DNA from: Bacteroidota bacterium
GTDB taxonomy: Bacteria > Bacteroidota > Bacteroidia > AKYH767-A > OLB10
Direction of reading: 5' to 3'
Assembly (NCBI GenBank): GCA_016713445.1
Contig: JADJPB010000005.1
Coordinates: forward strand, 363,589 to 427,588
Length of the DNA: 64,000 bases
How positions within the stretch are numbered: the first letter of the stretch is position 1; each line of letters begins with the position of its first letter. Below the pieces are notes generated by a model. The model had not been told where the DNA came from, made no database searches, and was given only the letters and a program-made list of their open reading frames with translations. This document shows positions 55,164-64,000 of this stretch, piece after piece. The translations under genes and the position numbers were made by a program.

Positions 55164-56477
55164 TTAACATGATCCTCCTGTTGGAATTACTTCTCCTGTT
55201 TGAATAGTAGCACCTTGATTTGTAAAAGGGCCATTGAGTCCAACAGACAAAGGCATCGCATTACAAACATTATCGTTTATCACAGTTACAACAGTAGTAG
55301 CAGCACTGGAAACACTTGAGCAACCTGAGGGTGCTGTGCAAACGCAACTATAATTTATTGTCCCTGCCGCATTGGCTTGAACAACTAAAATACTATCGTT
55401 TGCACTAACAATATTAGACGGTGCTGGACTATCCATAAAATCGAGCGACCACGAAGTAAGAGAACCTACATCTTGACTCGCGTCATCGAGAATAAATAAA
55501 TTCCAAGATCCATTTACATTTCCAAAGAGAGAATTAAATAACGGGTTAACTTGATTTAAAGTTCCTGGGCCTGGAGCCGGCCATGTTTTAGCAATACCTC
55601 CTGTAGTAGGTTTGAAAGAACCAGAAACAATTTGTGTATTCGATAAAAAGGAAGAAGCTGTATCACTAAAAATCAAATTTACATTTGAAATCCCAAAACC
55701 AAAAGCCCCTCCTGCATCTGTCATTAATTCTAACGCCTGACCTGTTGGTGATACGAGCACGATGGCTATGTCCGCAGAATAAGCATGTGATAAGCCATTT
55801 ATTCTCACTGCAGCAAGTTTTGCCGTACTTGATTTACCTGAAACACTAATTGTGGAAGGATATGGACTACTAATCGCATTATCAACAATTGAAATGGCGC
55901 CACCGCCAGGTACATTAGAAAGAGTTACATTTTGTTGTTGCCACTGAAAAGTAGATCCCGGAAGAAACCCCGACACTTGATACGTTAAGTCTGTATAGGT
56001 AAGTCCAGTGCTGGGCCCTGTAGCTGTAGTTACAGGAATTGGGTTCACCACTACATTAATATTTTGACTACAAAGTCCGCCGCAAGTATCATCAATAAAG
56101 ACTTTAAAATTATACGTACCTGGAGGAAGGTTCGCGGTGATGGTGCTAGTGTCAGGATATAATCCACCAACGTTGTCGCGCGTCCAAGTATAATGATTCG
56201 GATAGCCACCACCGGTATACGTCGCTTTCACAGTAAAATTTTCATTTGCACAGCGTGGATAACTTACAACGAGGGGTGAGCAAGTAATTGGTAAGCCGGA
56301 TGAAACGGTAATCGGAATAATCGTTTTGCACCCAAAGGGTGTTGTGATGGTATCTCTAAAAACAGTGGTAGAAGTTACATTATTCGCAATGGGATTATAA
56401 ATAAAACTATTATTTAAACCAGCGATAGGAGACCACGAAATGAGACACAGGAAGTGACTGAGGCACATACGAACCAT
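55164..56477 (-). CDS. Giant secreted protein, second-to-last fragment
   Basis: 437 codons ending at the TAA at 55164-55166. It has an Ig/PKD-like start (ISWSPIAGLNNSFIYNP, then FGCKTIIPITV), further Ig-like domains (CSPLVVSYPRCANENFTVKA), a proprotein-convertase P-like or bacterial CBM-like domain (VSPTGQALELMTDAGGAFGF), and the start of a PPC-like domain (NVCNAMPLSVGLNGPF). The frame is the same as that of the next fragment (starts differ by a multiple of three). After the stop, the sequence continues as SQSTWCSGQT and TVWFKFVAPASGRISLHF, matching the internal copy (SQASWCPNQT, TVWFKFTAPASGKVSIHF). The TAA falls where that copy has Asn. The stop is therefore either a sequencing error or a recent nonsense change, not a natural end. 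Confidence 0.7.
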   Translation of the reverse strand: MVRMCLSHFLCLISWSPIAGLNNSFIYNPIANNVTSTTVFRDTITTPFGCKTIIPITVSSGLPITCSPLVVSYPRCANENFTVKATYTGGGYPNHYTWTRDNVGGLYPDTSTITANLPPGTYNFKVFIDDTCGGLCSQNINVVVNPIPVTTATGPSTGLTYTDLTYQVSGFLPGSTFQWQQQNVTLSNVPGGGAISIVDNAISSPYPSTISVSGKSSTAKLAAVRINGLSHAYSADIAIVLVSPTGQALELMTDAGGAFGFGISNVNLIFSDTASSFLSNTQIVSGSFKPTTGGIAKTWPAPGPGTLNQVNPLFNSLFGNVNGSWNLFILDDASQDVGSLTSWSLDFMDSPAPSNIVSANDSILVVQANAAGTINYSCVCTAPSGCSSVSSAATTVVTVINDNVCNAMPLSVGLNGPFTNQGATIQTGEVIPTGGSC

Positions 56478-59209
56478 TATATGTTCCCTAATGATTGTGT
56501 TGGAGAAGGTGAATTAGAAACTATCCAATCAGAGGCAAGATTATTGTCTGAAGTAGCACTGCGAATTACGCCTGCCCTTGATGTTGAGTTTAAAATACTT
56601 CCAGACCAATCTGAAGAAATCACTTTTGAGCCAGCTGTCCAGACATAACCATTCAATGCAACAACATCAATGATATCTGTTCCTAATCTTAGCAAATGTC
56701 CAGTTAATGTGCCCGAATTTAATTGATCATTCGCATTTCCTGTATTAAAATAAAGAAGTGTGTCGTTGTTGACACCTGTCCCCAAACAAAGCACTAAAAC
56801 TTTTTGAGCGGGCACAATGGTTCCGGGTAAAAAAGTATATGATATGCTAAGAGAGGTGTCCCTCCACAGCTCATAAACCATTCCACTCATATCAAGAGGC
56901 AGCTCGCCCCAGTTACTAAATTCCACTAAATCTTGTCCTACGATTTGTGATGGATAGCTTGGTGTATTCCCGAGTCCTGTCCGGAATTGGGTAACTTCAG
57001 TGATTTTTAAATTCAAGTAACCATTCACGGTTGCTGTTAATTGTGTACTTGATCCCGCACAAATTGCAGGAGGAAAGGCCGAAACGCTAGAAGTAATCTT
57101 AGAATCAACCTGAATGTGAGACTCCGCGATAGAGGAACAGCCTGTAGGAGCAGTAACCACTACAGAATAATCGGTGCTTCTATCTGGGTTCACTCCAATG
57201 AATGATGAACTGGCGCCAGTATTCCAAGAAAAAACATTTCCGCCACCAGAAGGCCCTGCTAGTAGGGCTGTACTTTGTCCAGGGCATTTATTTACATTAG
57301 CAGGAGTGATGCTTGCCGTAATTATTGGATGAATTGTCAATTCGATCGTGTCTGTTGATGAACTGCTTCCACTCAATGTACAAGTAACAACACAACGAAA
57401 ATAATGAGAGCCAATAGAAAGAATTGCGGTAGCATATGTTGATTGATTCGGTGCAGAAAGAGAGGTAAAAGGACCCGAAAGAGAAGATGCAATTTGCCAA
57501 TCGAAACTGATACCCGTGTTACTACTATTTCCGTTGATGGCTAATTCGAAACTTCGTGGTCCACACCCTGAAACCCCATTACTTTGCAAGCTACCGGCAG
57601 TGGGTATACCAAAACAAATAGTTGGTGTATATTCATCTGCGCCAATGTCAGGCGAGCTTAATGATCTGAGATCCCCATCAATGTCCTTTAATACAGTAGT
57701 AATTGAAATGCCTTGATCATTAACATTAGCCGATGTGCTACTGATGTGCAAATCTGAAGCTGAAAGAAATTCGGGATTTATTGCTATAGAATTATCATCT
57801 TGTCCATTTACTGCACTATTCCAATTCACCAAAGTGACATGATCATTCGAACTCGTGCGGCCTACAAATCCATTTCCACTATTGACAACATTAAAATCAT
57901 TATAATCTGAAACCGATCCTACTCCACCAATTTGCCCATTTAATTCAGTAGAAATACAGTAATGCTTTGCCGCGCCACTTTGATTAGCCGTTGCATTTAC
58001 GAAAATATTGTTTCGGATATCGTATTTACAAAGTGTAGATGTAGCTTCGAAACAAGAATTAGAGGCGCTAAAAACAAGAGGTTCTATTCGAACGGAATTA
58101 TTCCAAAATTGATGGAAAGATGCCGAGGCAGAACCGTTTTCTTGAGCATGGATCCCGATGATACGTCGACTCGAGGTCACAGTACTTGAAGAATGTAAAC
58201 CAAAAATAAAATTATTATAGATTTGTGAAACACTATTTACATTGTTGGATAAATTCACCCTAATCCCTCGTATGATGCCTGCTACACTACTATAATTATT
58301 TAAATCGTGTATTGAGTTACTGTAGATGGAAACCAATCCATTTGACAAAGTGGAAGAGCCACTATGATCAATCCATATTCCATCCACTGTCGAAGAACTA
58401 GTACCTGTAATATTTCGAATTTCATTCCTATAAATTTTTACTGAATCCTGCGAATTAATTCTAATACCATACGTGGCGAAACTTCCGTTACCAATATCGT
58501 TTGCTGAAAGGGAACCGATATTACTCCAGGTGTTCTCGCTTGTTGCGCCAGCTTCAGTTGAAATATCGGGGAATGATGTATTACCATATAAATAAATTCC
58601 TGCGCCTGTATTTTGAATGTAATAATTTAAAAATCGATTATAAGAATTTGCACCGTCCGCAGCGGAGGGTATTATTCCTCCAAAACTAGAGTTTGTGGTT
58701 TGACAAATTCCAATACTCGGTGCTGAATTCGTTCTATTCAATGTGATGGTGCAATTTTTAATTGTGTTGTGTTGGGCGCCATTTGTTGCAGAAGCGTTTC
58801 TCAACAACACACCGAACTCAACACAACTTTGTCCAGGGATGTAATTACCTGAAGAAAGATCGATTCCGTCCCAAGTCACATAATCAGCTCCATTAATGGC
58901 TAAGACCGCATCGCCATTTCCATTTACGGAACCACTACTTTCATGACCATAATTACCCGTGCCTGTACTCGTAATACTTGGATTGACACCAATGCCATTT
59001 TTTTGAAAAACAATTGGATTCGCAAGACTTCCGCTTCCTGTTATCGGAGGAACTGTTTCAAAATAGGTAGCTCCGGCTGCAACATTAAATGTTACGCCGC
59101 CAGAACCAACACCATGTGCATTTAATTGAGCAATGGCTTCTCCAAAAGAATTAAAATTCGCACCTCCGGCAGTATTTATTGTTTTTATTCCAGACAAGGG
59201 ATTAAGCAC
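56477..59209 (-). CDS. Giant secreted protein, second fragment (parallel beta-helix and lamin-tail domains)
   Basis: 910 codons. It starts inside a domain (PLSGIKTINTAGGANFNSF, VTFNVAAGATYFETVPPI), the entry of a right-handed beta-helix typical of Bacteroidetes surface proteins (IKNCTITLNRTNSAPS, VKIYRNEIRNITG). Ig-like domains follow (CFGIPTAGSLQSNGVSGCG, CPGQSTALLAGPSGG), and then a lamin-tail-like domain (ITEVTQFRTGLGN, LVEFSNWGELPLDMSG). No signal peptide is present. It overlaps the preceding frame by 25 bases, which marks a one-base deletion at about 59215-59225 that separates it from the N-terminal fragment. At its 3' end two indels near 56430-56470 lead into the next frame. Confidence 0.7.
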   Translation of the reverse strand: MLNPLSGIKTINTAGGANFNSFGEAIAQLNAHGVGSGGVTFNVAAGATYFETVPPITGSGSLANPIVFQKNGIGVNPSITSTGTGNYGHESSGSVNGNGDAVLAINGADYVTWDGIDLSSGNYIPGQSCVEFGVLLRNASATNGAQHNTIKNCTITLNRTNSAPSIGICQTTNSSFGGIIPSAADGANSYNRFLNYYIQNTGAGIYLYGNTSFPDISTEAGATSENTWSNIGSLSANDIGNGSFATYGIRINSQDSVKIYRNEIRNITGTSSSTVDGIWIDHSGSSTLSNGLVSIYSNSIHDLNNYSSVAGIIRGIRVNLSNNVNSVSQIYNNFIFGLHSSSTVTSSRRIIGIHAQENGSASASFHQFWNNSVRIEPLVFSASNSCFEATSTLCKYDIRNNIFVNATANQSGAAKHYCISTELNGQIGGVGSVSDYNDFNVVNSGNGFVGRTSSNDHVTLVNWNSAVNGQDDNSIAINPEFLSASDLHISSTSANVNDQGISITTVLKDIDGDLRSLSSPDIGADEYTPTICFGIPTAGSLQSNGVSGCGPRSFELAINGNSSNTGISFDWQIASSLSGPFTSLSAPNQSTYATAILSIGSHYFRCVVTCTLSGSSSSTDTIELTIHPIITASITPANVNKCPGQSTALLAGPSGGGNVFSWNTGASSSFIGVNPDRSTDYSVVVTAPTGCSSIAESHIQVDSKITSSVSAFPPAICAGSSTQLTATVNGYLNLKITEVTQFRTGLGNTPSYPSQIVGQDLVEFSNWGELPLDMSGMVYELWRDTSLSISYTFLPGTIVPAQKVLVLCLGTGVNNDTLLYFNTGNANDQLNSGTLTGHLLRLGTDIIDVVALNGYVWTAGSKVISSDWSGSILNSTSRAGVIRSATSDNNLASDWIVSNSPSPTQSLGNI

Positions 59210-59841
59210 TTCGCTTTTAATAAAATATTATCAATTGCAAAACCGGGGGTGGGTGTTCCTATAACTGCATCGCATTTAAAAGAGAAGACTAAAAACATAG
59301 TTTTTCCTGCCATTGAAGCGGGAATATTTACATAAGTTTTTTCAAACCCCGGTTGTCCACAAAAAACGACAGGAAGTTGATTCATAACAGATGGAAGGAT
59401 TCCATTTGTTGGTGCCAACGAATCTAGTGATATACGTAAATAGTCATAGGTCGTGCCTCCCGATGGAGAAACTTCGTCAATCCCCTTCCCATCAAAACTC
59501 AAAACAATTGCATTCTGTCCTGCAGGAAAATTTACTTCGGTATAAATGTGGCTAACTGTAGCAGAAGTTATATTGTAACTATTCGTCACACCAGCATCTT
59601 CAGAAATATATACAGAGCCCGTTCCTGAAGAAGCAACAGCGGAGCCAACAACCCACTGGTTGGTTGTCGCGTTATTGCTAAATAACCAATTGGTAGAATC
59701 TGATAATTCAAAGTCAGAATTAATTAATTGTGTTTGTGCATATAGTGAGCGTGCTGTACTAAAAACCAATAGCACAACAAACAACCAAGCAATACTGAAC
59801 TTGGCGTTACCTCTTGAAATTCCCCTGTTAAAATTATTCAT
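59185..59841 (-). CDS. Giant secreted protein, N-terminal fragment with signal peptide
   Basis: The start at 59841 (MNNFNRGISRGNAKFSIAWL) is preferred over 59862. GAGGGGAG lies upstream at a distance like a ribosome binding site, and the stretch gives a clear signal peptide (FVVLLVFSTARSLYA, cut before QTQLI). After it comes one MAM/anchor-like jelly-roll domain (NSDFELSDSTNWLFSNNATT, DYLRISLDSLAPTNG, FAIDNILLKA). As written the frame ends KCLIPCLE after 59209. One added base near 59220 joins the frame to PLSGIKTIN in the next fragment. So this is the N-terminus of an intended protein of about 6,400 residues. The gene upstream stops 40 bases before this start. Confidence 0.7.
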   Translation of the reverse strand: MNNFNRGISRGNAKFSIAWLFVVLLVFSTARSLYAQTQLINSDFELSDSTNWLFSNNATTNQWVVGSAVASSGTGSVYISEDAGVTNSYNITSATVSHIYTEVNFPAGQNAIVLSFDGKGIDEVSPSGGTTYDYLRISLDSLAPTNGILPSVMNQLPVVFCGQPGFEKTYVNIPASMAGKTMFLVFSFKCDAVIGTPTPGFAIDNILLKAKCLIPCLE

Positions 59842-59881
59842 ACATCTCCCCTCATTAATCATTTTAAATTCTATTCTTCAT

Positions 59882-62800
59882 TTAAGGCGTGGTAAAATCA
59901 AAGAATACATTTGTTCCCAGCGTTACGGGAATTTTACTCCATGTTTCAATTGCATTTCGATGCTTTACTACTATATAAAAAGCGTTCCCGCTAAACAACG
60001 AAGAATGCGCAGTGTTCGCGATTCCATTCGTGTAAAGGATGGAAGGATAAGCAGCGACAATAGAAGTTGGAGAAAAAGGATCACGCAATTCGATAAGCAC
60101 CGAATCACAAACATTTGGATTTATACTTAACCCCTCATTGTATAATACAGCTTGCATCACGCCATTTCCCAGATAAAAGCCTTCAATAAATACTTTTATG
60201 CTAAGAGTTGCTTGGTTAAAGCAATTCTCATCAATTTGTCCATCACAATTGTCATCAATCAGGTTAGCGCAAACCTCACTTGCACCCGGATTCACCAAGC
60301 TATCTGTATCATTACAATCGCCGGCCACAATAACGTAGTTGGCTCCAGGAGAAAAAGCAGATATTATTGACGCGGATGAATTACCATAGCTATCGGAATC
60401 GTTATCTAAATACCATGTTATACACGTTTCATCAATGAGTCCATTGCAGTTATCATCCAAAGCGTTATTGCAGATATCAATTACTCCTGGATTAATATTA
60501 ATATTTGCATCGTTACAATCTCCCATGATAAGAGAATATCCCATGGGTTGTGATGAGGCAACAATACTTGAGTCCGTATTTCCATACCCATCACCATCCT
60601 GATCTTTAAACCATGTATGCATTCCGGAAAAACCAATTGTTGCAAGAACTTCAGCCGGACACTTATTCGTCGTATCAATCAAAGTAATTGTATATGTTCC
60701 AGATGGCATATTACTAATTACATTTCCGCTTATCGTTCCATGATTCGCAACTACGCCAACTGCATCGACTTGATTTGCGCCTAAAACATCTCCCGAGTTC
60801 AAAGCAATACGCACTGCATCTACTGGAAATGGAAGTGTGTCTCTATGAGATATAATTACTGAATGCGGTGTAATTGTATCTGGCAGCGGACGTATTGAAT
60901 CATTATATATAATAGACCATTGTTGATTAGATGCGTTACGAACATAGAAAGTATCTATGGCACCAGAATTAAATGTTTCGTAAGCTAAAACTCCAGCTAT
61001 ATCTACGTGTGGAGAAAATCCTAGCTCAACAAATTCTCTTGAATTATCTGGATTAAAACTAGACCATGCTTTTGTTGAATCTCCATATGCAGGATAAACG
61101 TCTGGCGCGCCCAACATGTCGAGTGTACTGTTTGTATTTAATGCAGCTCCCAATTGAGAACTAAAACTTAAAATTGAATCTGCCCATTTTAAGGGTTGAA
61201 TCAATTGATACGCGCCATTACCTCCAGAAATATTTAAATTGATCACTCCATTAAAATTGGACCCGGACGCATCTGTTATGCTTCCAACAGCTATGGATAA
61301 TGGATTTCCTTCATCCACTAATCCATCACAATCATCGTCGATTGAATTGCAAATAAACTCTGCTTCAGCAGGGCTTACTAAAGAATCCTTATCATCGCAA
61401 TCTAGTGAATTTAATACGCCACAGGCAACAATCTCAGAAGAGCCATATCCATCATTGTCATTGTCAAAATACATAATTAAAGCATCGTCACAATCGTCAT
61501 CATTACGAACAAAGCCCGCAATTGAACCTAACGAACATACGGTTTGAATAGAATCGATACTTCCAAAACCATCTCCATCTGCATCAATGTAAAAACTAAT
61601 AAGAACGCTCACTGTACTGTCGTTATCATTACAATCTGAGCCATCAATTACTCCACAAGGAATAGGAGATCCACTTCCGACTCCATCTCCATCCAAATCA
61701 ATGTACATTAATGACTGGTCATCACAATCTAACGTGTCAGCAGAATAGCCAACAGGAGGACTCAACAAACAAGATCTCAGATAAACCGTCGAGCCAAATC
61801 CATCGCCATCATTGTCTTCATAGTAAATATAAAATGAAAAGAGACTATCATTATCATTACAATCCGAGCCATCAAAAATTCCGCAAGCACTTGGCAGAAT
61901 AGCACCATAGCCATCATTGTCATTATCTGCGTGCAAAATTGAGAAGTCGTTGCAATCATCATTATTGGATGCATAGCCAACGGGGGTATTTCCATCACAC
62001 GAGATCAATAATCCTCCAGAACCAAATCCATCGCCATCTAAGTCGACATAATACATATAAACCGTTATCGCATTATTATTATCATCACAATCATAATTAT
62101 TGACGACACCACACCCTGCTAATGTTGTTGACCCGAAAGTGTCATTGTCATTATCTACATACTGCAACTCATTATCATTACAATCGTCGTCGTTGGAAAC
62201 ATAACCACTAGGAATCGTAGAGGAGCAAGAAGAGACAAAAGGAAAAGCACCAAAACCATCGCCATCTACATCAGAATAGAAATAAAACGAAATGTGAATG
62301 GATGCATTTCCATCATCACAATCGGTGCTATCCGTTAAATAACCTAGAGGCGGAATCAATGAACAAAATGAAATCACATTGTTTCTATCTCCATAGCCGT
62401 CTTCATCAACATCAGCAAAATAGATTTGAGATAAATTTAATGTTGCCGAGCTATCATCACAATCAAGGAAGTCAGAAAGATATCCAGTAGGAGGAACAGC
62501 GGTACAAACAATAGTATCATTATTTATGTCACCATAGCCATCCAAATCATAGTCTCGATAAAATGTAAATGAATGCAATATAGAGGCGTTGCTATCATCA
62601 CAATCCAAATCATTATCAATATATCCCACAGGTATAACATTTGAACAAACGGTAGTATCAACAAGAGGATTTCCCAAGCCATCACCATCGGCATCGATAT
62701 AATACACAGAGAACTCTTGAAGAGAACTATCATTGTCATTACAATCAATATTACTATAAACACCACAAGCCACAAGAGTAAGTGATCCCAAGCCGTCATT

Positions 62801-64000
62801 ATCTGCATCCAAATACGAATACAAATAATCATTACAATCGGTACTGTCGGATAAATATCCTAGCGGAGGAGTATTTGAGCAAGAATAGATTCTTCCTGCG
62901 CTATCCGAACTTCCAAATCCATCGTTATCCCGATCCAGGTGATATAGCTGAGGCGTGTTTATTAAATTATCGTTATCATCACAATCAGAATTAAAAACAG
63001 AGTAGCCCGGCAAAGGAGTGGCGCTACACGTATAAACAATGGGGCCAGCACCATATCCATCAAAATCCGCATCGGCATAATAAATAAATTGCACATGTGC
63101 GGAAGCGTTAGTATCGTCACAGTCGTCATGATTTAATACATATCCTGCTGGAACAATACAACTCACTATACTATCGTAGGGATTTCCATAAGTGTCATTG
63201 TCAACATCGGCATAATATACCATGGAAACTCCTGAACCAATAGAAAGAATAGCTTCTGCGCGACAACCATTCGCAGCAGAAATACTAATTGTATTTTGAC
63301 CTGCCGCTAAACCAATCACCGTGTTTCCGATAATAGAGCCTTGACTACCTATTATGGCTACTGCATCAATTTCATTCCAATCAGGTATAGCCGGGGAATT
63401 AATGGCGATGCGTACAGCGTCAATAGAGTTAGAATAACTCACAGGAATTGAAAGAATACTAGAAGAATTACCAATAGAAAGTGTTGTAGATAAATACACA
63501 GGAATCCAAGTTCCTAATTGTGCATCTCGAACATAAACCGAATCAATCGCTCCAGGTGCATAGGTTTCATAAATAAGAATAGTATTAACAACACGACTTC
63601 CATCAAATCCTAATTCCAAAAATTCTCGTTGTCCATCTTGCGTACTACTCGCCCAAGCGCTCGGAATGTCTCCATACGCTGGATAAGTGTTAGGCGCTCC
63701 TAATACATCGTGTTGACTCCATCCATTTGAAAAGGTTGAATACTGTGAACTAACACTAATTACCGATGAAGCCCAAGCGGTATCAATAGAAATTTGGAAT
63801 GGTCCCACTCCGTTTGTTAATTGCAGCTCGGCACTTCCATTATCAATTCCTCCACAAGCATCGGAAGAAGATAAAATTGATAATGCAAAGTTATTGCCTT
63901 CATCAATTTGTGCATTGCAATTGTCATCAATAAAATTACAAAGCGCTTCTGCGGCTCCTGGGTATATATTTATATCGTTATCATTACAATCATCATTCGA
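59882..64000 (-). CDS. Second giant MopE-repeat secreted protein, 5' end outside window
   Basis: The frame is open to the right edge (the codon at 63998-64000 reads Ser), so the apparent start at 63808 is only an internal GTG. About 1,370 codons are in view. The main part has 17 copies of a DxDxDGYG motif followed by DCDDxD or DCNDND (counted by eye), the repeat of MopE-type metal-binding proteins, and ends of IDDNCNGLIDE type. Two discoidin/galactose-binding-like domains (GAPNTYPAYGDIPSAW, GAPDVYPAYGDSTKAW) lie before and between. The C-terminus starts the module shared with two other genes (FIEGFYLGNGVMQAVLYNEG, HRNAIETWSKIPVTLG), but stops at FFDFTTP without the dockerin-like loops. It may be truncated. 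Confidence 0.8.
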   Translation of the reverse strand, partial: SNDDCNDNDINIYPGAAEALCNFIDDNCNAQIDEGNNFALSILSSSDACGGIDNGSAELQLTNGVGPFQISIDTAWASSVISVSSQYSTFSNGWSQHDVLGAPNTYPAYGDIPSAWASSTQDGQREFLELGFDGSRVVNTILIYETYAPGAIDSVYVRDAQLGTWIPVYLSTTLSIGNSSSILSIPVSYSNSIDAVRIAINSPAIPDWNEIDAVAIIGSQGSIIGNTVIGLAAGQNTISISAANGCRAEAILSIGSGVSMVYYADVDNDTYGNPYDSIVSCIVPAGYVLNHDDCDDTNASAHVQFIYYADADFDGYGAGPIVYTCSATPLPGYSVFNSDCDDNDNLINTPQLYHLDRDNDGFGSSDSAGRIYSCSNTPPLGYLSDSTDCNDYLYSYLDADNDGLGSLTLVACGVYSNIDCNDNDSSLQEFSVYYIDADGDGLGNPLVDTTVCSNVIPVGYIDNDLDCDDSNASILHSFTFYRDYDLDGYGDINNDTIVCTAVPPTGYLSDFLDCDDSSATLNLSQIYFADVDEDGYGDRNNVISFCSLIPPLGYLTDSTDCDDGNASIHISFYFYSDVDGDGFGAFPFVSSCSSTIPSGYVSNDDDCNDNELQYVDNDNDTFGSTTLAGCGVVNNYDCDDNNNAITVYMYYVDLDGDGFGSGGLLISCDGNTPVGYASNNDDCNDFSILHADNDNDGYGAILPSACGIFDGSDCNDNDSLFSFYIYYEDNDGDGFGSTVYLRSCLLSPPVGYSADTLDCDDQSLMYIDLDGDGVGSGSPIPCGVIDGSDCNDNDSTVSVLISFYIDADGDGFGSIDSIQTVCSLGSIAGFVRNDDDCDDALIMYFDNDNDGYGSSEIVACGVLNSLDCDDKDSLVSPAEAEFICNSIDDDCDGLVDEGNPLSIAVGSITDASGSNFNGVINLNISGGNGAYQLIQPLKWADSILSFSSQLGAALNTNSTLDMLGAPDVYPAYGDSTKAWSSFNPDNSREFVELGFSPHVDIAGVLAYETFNSGAIDTFYVRNASNQQWSIIYNDSIRPLPDTITPHSVIISHRDTLPFPVDAVRIALNSGDVLGANQVDAVGVVANHGTISGNVISNMPSGTYTITLIDTTNKCPAEVLATIGFSGMHTWFKDQDGDGYGNTDSSIVASSQPMGYSLIMGDCNDANININPGVIDICNNALDDNCNGLIDETCITWYLDNDSDSYGNSSASIISAFSPGANYVIVAGDCNDTDSLVNPGASEVCANLIDDNCDGQIDENCFNQATLSIKVFIEGFYLGNGVMQAVLYNEGLSINPNVCDSVLIELRDPFSPTSIVAAYPSILYTNGIANTAHSSLFSGNAFYIVVKHRNAIETWSKIPVTLGTNVFFDFTTP
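60230..63200 (-). repeat. MopE-type metal-binding repeat arrays
   Basis: Repeats of roughly 35-45 codons, each with an Asp-rich calcium-loop-like motif (DADGDGFG, DNDNDGYG and similar) and a DCDD/DCND segment. Two groups are separated by a discoidin-like domain at about 60650-61250. The Asp codons are mostly GAT, so the plus strand shows a repeated CCATCNCCATC pattern. The array is prone to change in unit number. Confidence 0.75.

Overview
The window looks like chromosomal DNA of a member of the Bacteroidota, probably from the Flavobacteriales/Chitinophagales side. The signs are several large secreted proteins with type IX secretion (T9SS) C-terminal domains, SprB-like and MopE-like repeats, an almost complete lack of Shine-Dalgarno sequences, TAnnTTTG/TAnnTTCG promoter elements close to start codons, and a type VI secretion locus with the proteins typical of the Bacteroidetes subtype (TssD-type Hcp, TssN/TssO-like membrane proteins, no TssJ/L/M). 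No rRNA, tRNA or CRISPR array was found.

Layout. 1-6.3 kb (minus strand): two tandem beta-propeller-like T9SS proteins, the second broken by a homopolymer indel, then a GH-A glycoside hydrolase with a T9SS domain and a SprB/tail-fibre-like protein. 6.6-8.3 kb (plus): xseA and a frameshifted xseB. 8.3-10.2 kb: repeat-filled spacers around a META-domain lipoprotein and a small exported protein. 10.2-14.3 kb (minus): outer-membrane protein, EamA exporter, LolC/E-type permease, methyltransferase and rbfA. 14.4-14.6 kb: an 82-bp tandem repeat. 14.8-23.4 kb (minus): two tandem subtilisin-like secreted proteases that share catalytic halves but have different C-terminal modules. 23.7-24.3 kb: rsmI. 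24.4-39.8 kb (minus): the type VI secretion locus, with lipase-like effector, ClpV, sheath, TssD, VgrG, PAAR, an unknown putative effector/immunity pair, baseplate-like and membrane-complex-like genes. 40.6-59.8 kb (minus): pieces of what reads as one gene of about 19.2 kb (about 6,400 codons), split into four open frames. 59.9-64 kb (minus): the 3' part of a second giant MopE-repeat protein that continues past the right edge.

How the genes work together. The secreted proteins (protease, glycosidase, propeller, LamG and MopE-repeat proteins) form a T9SS-type cell-surface arsenal, and the C-terminal module shared by the protease at 19.5 kb and the two giant proteins probably serves a common sorting or anchoring role. 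The type VI locus is a compact, co-directional unit for contact-dependent injection of toxins. The housekeeping genes (xseAB, rbfA, lol-type permease, rsmI) are ordinary.

A caution applies throughout. At least ten single-base indels interrupt otherwise well-conserved frames in unrelated genes (2.2, 8.1, 27.6, 29.5-29.6, 31.8, 34.1, 55.2, 56.4-56.5 and 59.2 kb), several in homopolymers. This pattern fits sequencing or assembly error better than independent gene decay, so broken genes here should be treated as possibly intact. All identifications rest on reading motifs by eye. No database search was run.
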